Below, piece by piece: positions 61,601 to 64,000 of a stretch of DNA of 64,000 nt. Under the pieces are notes generated by a model that saw only the letters and a list, made by a program, of their open reading frames with translations, was not told the DNA's origin and ran no database searches. Each line of letters opens with the position of its first letter. The stretch's first letter is position 1. The DNA is from WHSW01 sp963759295. GTDB taxonomy: Bacteria > Actinomycetota > Thermoleophilia > Solirubrobacterales > 70-9. The translations under genes and the position numbers were made by a program. The stretch spans positions 558,001-622,000 of the forward strand of contig CAVWYT010000010.1 in the NCBI GenBank assembly GCA_963759295.1, read 5' to 3'.

Positions 61601-64000
61601 CGAGCGAGGGGCGTGCGCATCACCTCGTGGTCGCGTTCATCGATCTCGACGAGCTGCCGGACGTGGCGCGCGCGCTTGCCGCCTATGCCGTGAGCGTCCC
61701 CTCCGGCGAGCGCGTGGTCGCAGACATCTATGCCGCGCATGCCGCCGAGGCGCCGCCGCACGATGAGCAGGCGGCGCGCCTTCAGGCAGTGCTCGCCGGG
61801 GCCGAGTTTCCCGAGTCGATGCACCGGGTCGTGTTCGCCGTCGCCGAGCCTCGTCGTGGGCGTGGGATGTCCGCGGTGGATCTGTTCACGTTCCGGTTCG
61901 CAGACGGCGGACCACCGGTGGAGGACGAGTCGCTGCGCGGCCTGCACCCGATGATGGCGGAGCGCCTGCGGCTCTGGCGCTTCGCGAACTTCTCGCTCGA
62001 GCGAAGCCCCTCTGCCGAGGACGTCTACCTGTTCAGGGGGGTCGCCCGCGACAATCCCAAGGACGAGCGCTTGTTCGCGGTCGCCGAGGTCCGCGACCTG
62101 ACCGCGGTGCGCGACGCGGACGGCCGGGCGGTGGCGCTGCCGGAGTTCGAGGAGATGTTGCTGGAGACGCTGCAGGCGATTCGCAGCGCCCAGCTTCGCC
62201 AGCCCGCCCGGCGGCGGGCGCTTTGGAACCGCGTCGTGCTCTACGCATGGCCGACGCTGGAGCTGAGCCCGGAGGAGGTCCGCGTGCTGGTGGCCCGCAA
62301 CTCCCGTGCCACCGCCTCGCTCGGGATCGAGATGGTGCTGGTCTACGGCACGATGCGCGACGGCGCGGGTGTGGCGCGGCCCCGGGTGCTGCGCTTCTTC
62401 AGCCCGACCGGCAGCGGGGTCGTGGTCGAGGTCGGCGATCCCCCCACGCGGCCGCTTCAGCCACTGGACGAGTCGGGCCAGCGGATGCTCGCGGCGCGCC
62501 GCCGCGGCCACCTGCATCCCGCGGAGATTGTCAAGCTGCTCGCCCCTGCGCCGTCGGATGCCGCGGCGGACCAGCCGTCCGGGGATTTCGTCGAGCACGA
62601 GCTCGATGCCGAGGGACGGCTCGTCCCGGTGGACCGTCCCGCGGCGACCAACCCGACCGGAATCGTCGTCGGGCTGATGCGCAACCACACCGAGCGCTAC
62701 CCCGAGGGGATGCTGCGGGTGAGCATGTTCGGAGATCCGACGCGGGCGCTTGGCTCGCTCGCGGAGCCGGAGTGCAGGAGGATCATCGCCGCCCTCGATC
62801 TGGCCGAAAAGCTTGGTGTCCCGGCCGAATGGTTCGCGGTCTCGGCGGGGGCGAAGATCGCGATGGACAGTGGGACCGAGAACATGGACTGGATCGCCGC
62901 GGTGCTGCGGCGGATCGTCGAGTTCACCCAGGCGGGCGGCGAGCTCAACATCGTGATCACGGGAATCAACGTCGGCGCGCAGCCGTACTGGAACGCCGAG
63001 GCGACGATGCTGATGCACACGCGGGGCATCCTCGTGATGATCCCCGACAGCGCCATGGTGCTGACCGGCAAGCAGGCACTGGACTACTCCGGCGGCGTCT
63101 CGGCCGAGGACAACTTCGGCATCGGCGGCTACGAGCGGATCATGGGCCCGAACGGGGAGGCCCAGTACTGGGCCGCCGACCTCGCCGGCGCCTGCCGGCT
63201 GCTGCTCTCGAACTACGAGCACACCTATGTGGCCCCCGGCGAGCGCTTTCCGCGCCGGGCTCCGACCGACGACCCCGTCGATCGCGACGTCAGCGGCGCG
63301 CCGCACTCTTCCGGGGACTCCGACCTCCCGCGCGTCGGCGACATCTTTTCCGACGCGACGAACCCGGGCCGCAAGAGGCCGTTCGACATCCGCTCGGTGA
63401 TGCGAGCCACGGTCGATCGCGATCTGCCGCCACTCGAGCGCTGGGCCGCGATGCGCGATGCCGAGACGGCGGTCGTCTGGGAGGCGCATTTGGGCGGCTG
63501 GCCGGTGATGCTGCTCGGGATCGAATCGAGACCGCTGGTCCGCTACGGGCAGGTGCCGGCCGATGGCCCCGACCACTGGACGTCGGGGACCTTGTTCCCG
63601 CGTTCGTCGAAGAAGATCGCCCGCGCGATCAACGCCGCGAGCGGCAAACGGCCCGTGGTCGTGCTCGCGAACCTGTCGGGCTTCGACGGATCTCCCGAGT
63701 CGATGTACGAGTGGCAGCTCGAGTACGGCGCGGAGATCGGGCGTGCGGTGGTGAACTTCGACGGGCCGATCGTCTTTTGCGTCATCTCGCGCTACCACGG
63801 CGGTGCCTTCGTGGTCTTCTCTCAGAGGCTCAACGACGAGCTCGAGGCGTCAGCGCTCGAGGGATCGCACGCCTCGGTCATCGGTGGCGCGCCGGCGGCG
63901 GCGGTGGTGTTCGCGCGCGAGGTCGACAAGCGAGCCACGGCCGATCCGCGAATCGTCGAACTCGATCGGCGGATCGAAGCCGGCGCGGGGGCCGACCGCG
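58638..64000 (+). CDS. Single-chain acyl-CoA (acetyl-CoA type) carboxylase, BC-BCCP-central-CT, incomplete at window end
   Basis: GTG 58638, 10 bp after the PKS stop. The biotin carboxylase starts FQRLAIVNRGEPAMRLIHAV. One base is in excess near 59025 (VGPDS|...MSRLGDKINAKRL). Then come KAAAGGGGRGIRRV (ATP-grasp Gly loop) and FMEVNARLQVEHPVTEAVTG. The biotin carrier has VLESMKMESSLTAP with the biotinyl Lys codon at 60532-60534. A ~650-residue central region follows (60660-62600), resembling the non-catalytic centre of eukaryotic ACC. The carboxyltransferase starts near 62630 (NPTGIVVGLMRNHTERYPEG, AVSAGAKIAMDSGTENMDWI, LTGKQALDYSGGVSAEDNFG) and is still open at the end. It would make malonyl-CoA (or a substituted malonyl-CoA) for the adjacent AT domain. 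Most bacteria encode these parts as separate subunits. Confidence 0.88.

Noticed and set aside
61117..63798. An 890-codon open frame on the minus strand opposite the carboxylase
   Set aside because: The plus strand encodes clear ACC central and carboxyltransferase domains; the minus translation is compositionally biased and matches nothing known to me.

Overview
The window is very GC-rich actinobacterial-type DNA, with GTG/TTG starts, 4-bp ATGA/GTGA gene overlaps and GAGG-type ribosome sites. SnoaL-like proteins beginning MSQENVE and ending EALEAAGLSE, sigma factors fused to zinc-finger anti-sigma modules, and the surface-protein families point to class Thermoleophilia, probably order Solirubrobacterales. 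That placement is inference from family recognition.

Layout. 0.1-4.8 kb: nadB, an HDAC-like deacetylase, a helix-hairpin-helix/coiled-coil protein, and an M23 peptidase behind what looks like a c-di-AMP (ydaO-type) riboswitch. 5.0-9.2 kb: a Flp-type pilin gene whose 3' end is duplicated as an 89-bp direct repeat 3.85 kb downstream. Between the two copies lies an array of small SnoaL-like, PAS, RTX-like and broken channel genes joined by a recurring intergenic module. 9.3-16.0 kb: a housekeeping run of SDR, rph, rdgB, a CDF transporter, small ORFs and tldD/tldE. 16.1-21.9 kb: secreted proteins and a sigma/anti-sigma fusion. 22-24.5 kb: ccmH and a ResA/CcmG-like thioredoxin, a GGDEF membrane protein and tRNA-Gly. 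24.6-31.3 kb: MBL hydrolase, PfkB kinase, aminotransferase, a DrrAB-type ABC exporter with a divergent MarR regulator and a clear operator, TfoX-N protein and enoyl-CoA hydratase. 31.4-37.5 kb: phenylalanine/tyrosine catabolism (phhA, hmgA, hppD, Lrp/AsnC regulator, FAH-family hydrolase) and a PLP decarboxylase. 38.3-43.1 kb: ccmE, ccmF, a CcmI-like protein, secG and a solute-binding protein.

43.8-64.0 kb is the most striking region: an EtfD-like membrane Fe-S oxidoreductase, etfA and etfB, an acyl-CoA dehydrogenase, and 34 bp further on a ~3,000-codon PUFA-synthase-like PKS (KS-AT-KS-5xACP-KR-DH). A single-chain acyl-CoA carboxylase (BC-BCCP-central-CT) follows 10 bp later and runs off the window. 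Together these could supply malonyl-CoA, build an acyl or polyketide chain and move electrons from an acyl-CoA desaturation step to the membrane. All five ACP repeats carry Thr where the phosphopantetheinylated Ser is expected.

Caveat: many genes, above all the PKS between 52.3 and 59.0 kb, show single-base frameshifts with intact homologous sequence resuming at once in another frame. Most look like consensus or assembly errors rather than decay. Coordinates for such genes are given across the frameshifts.
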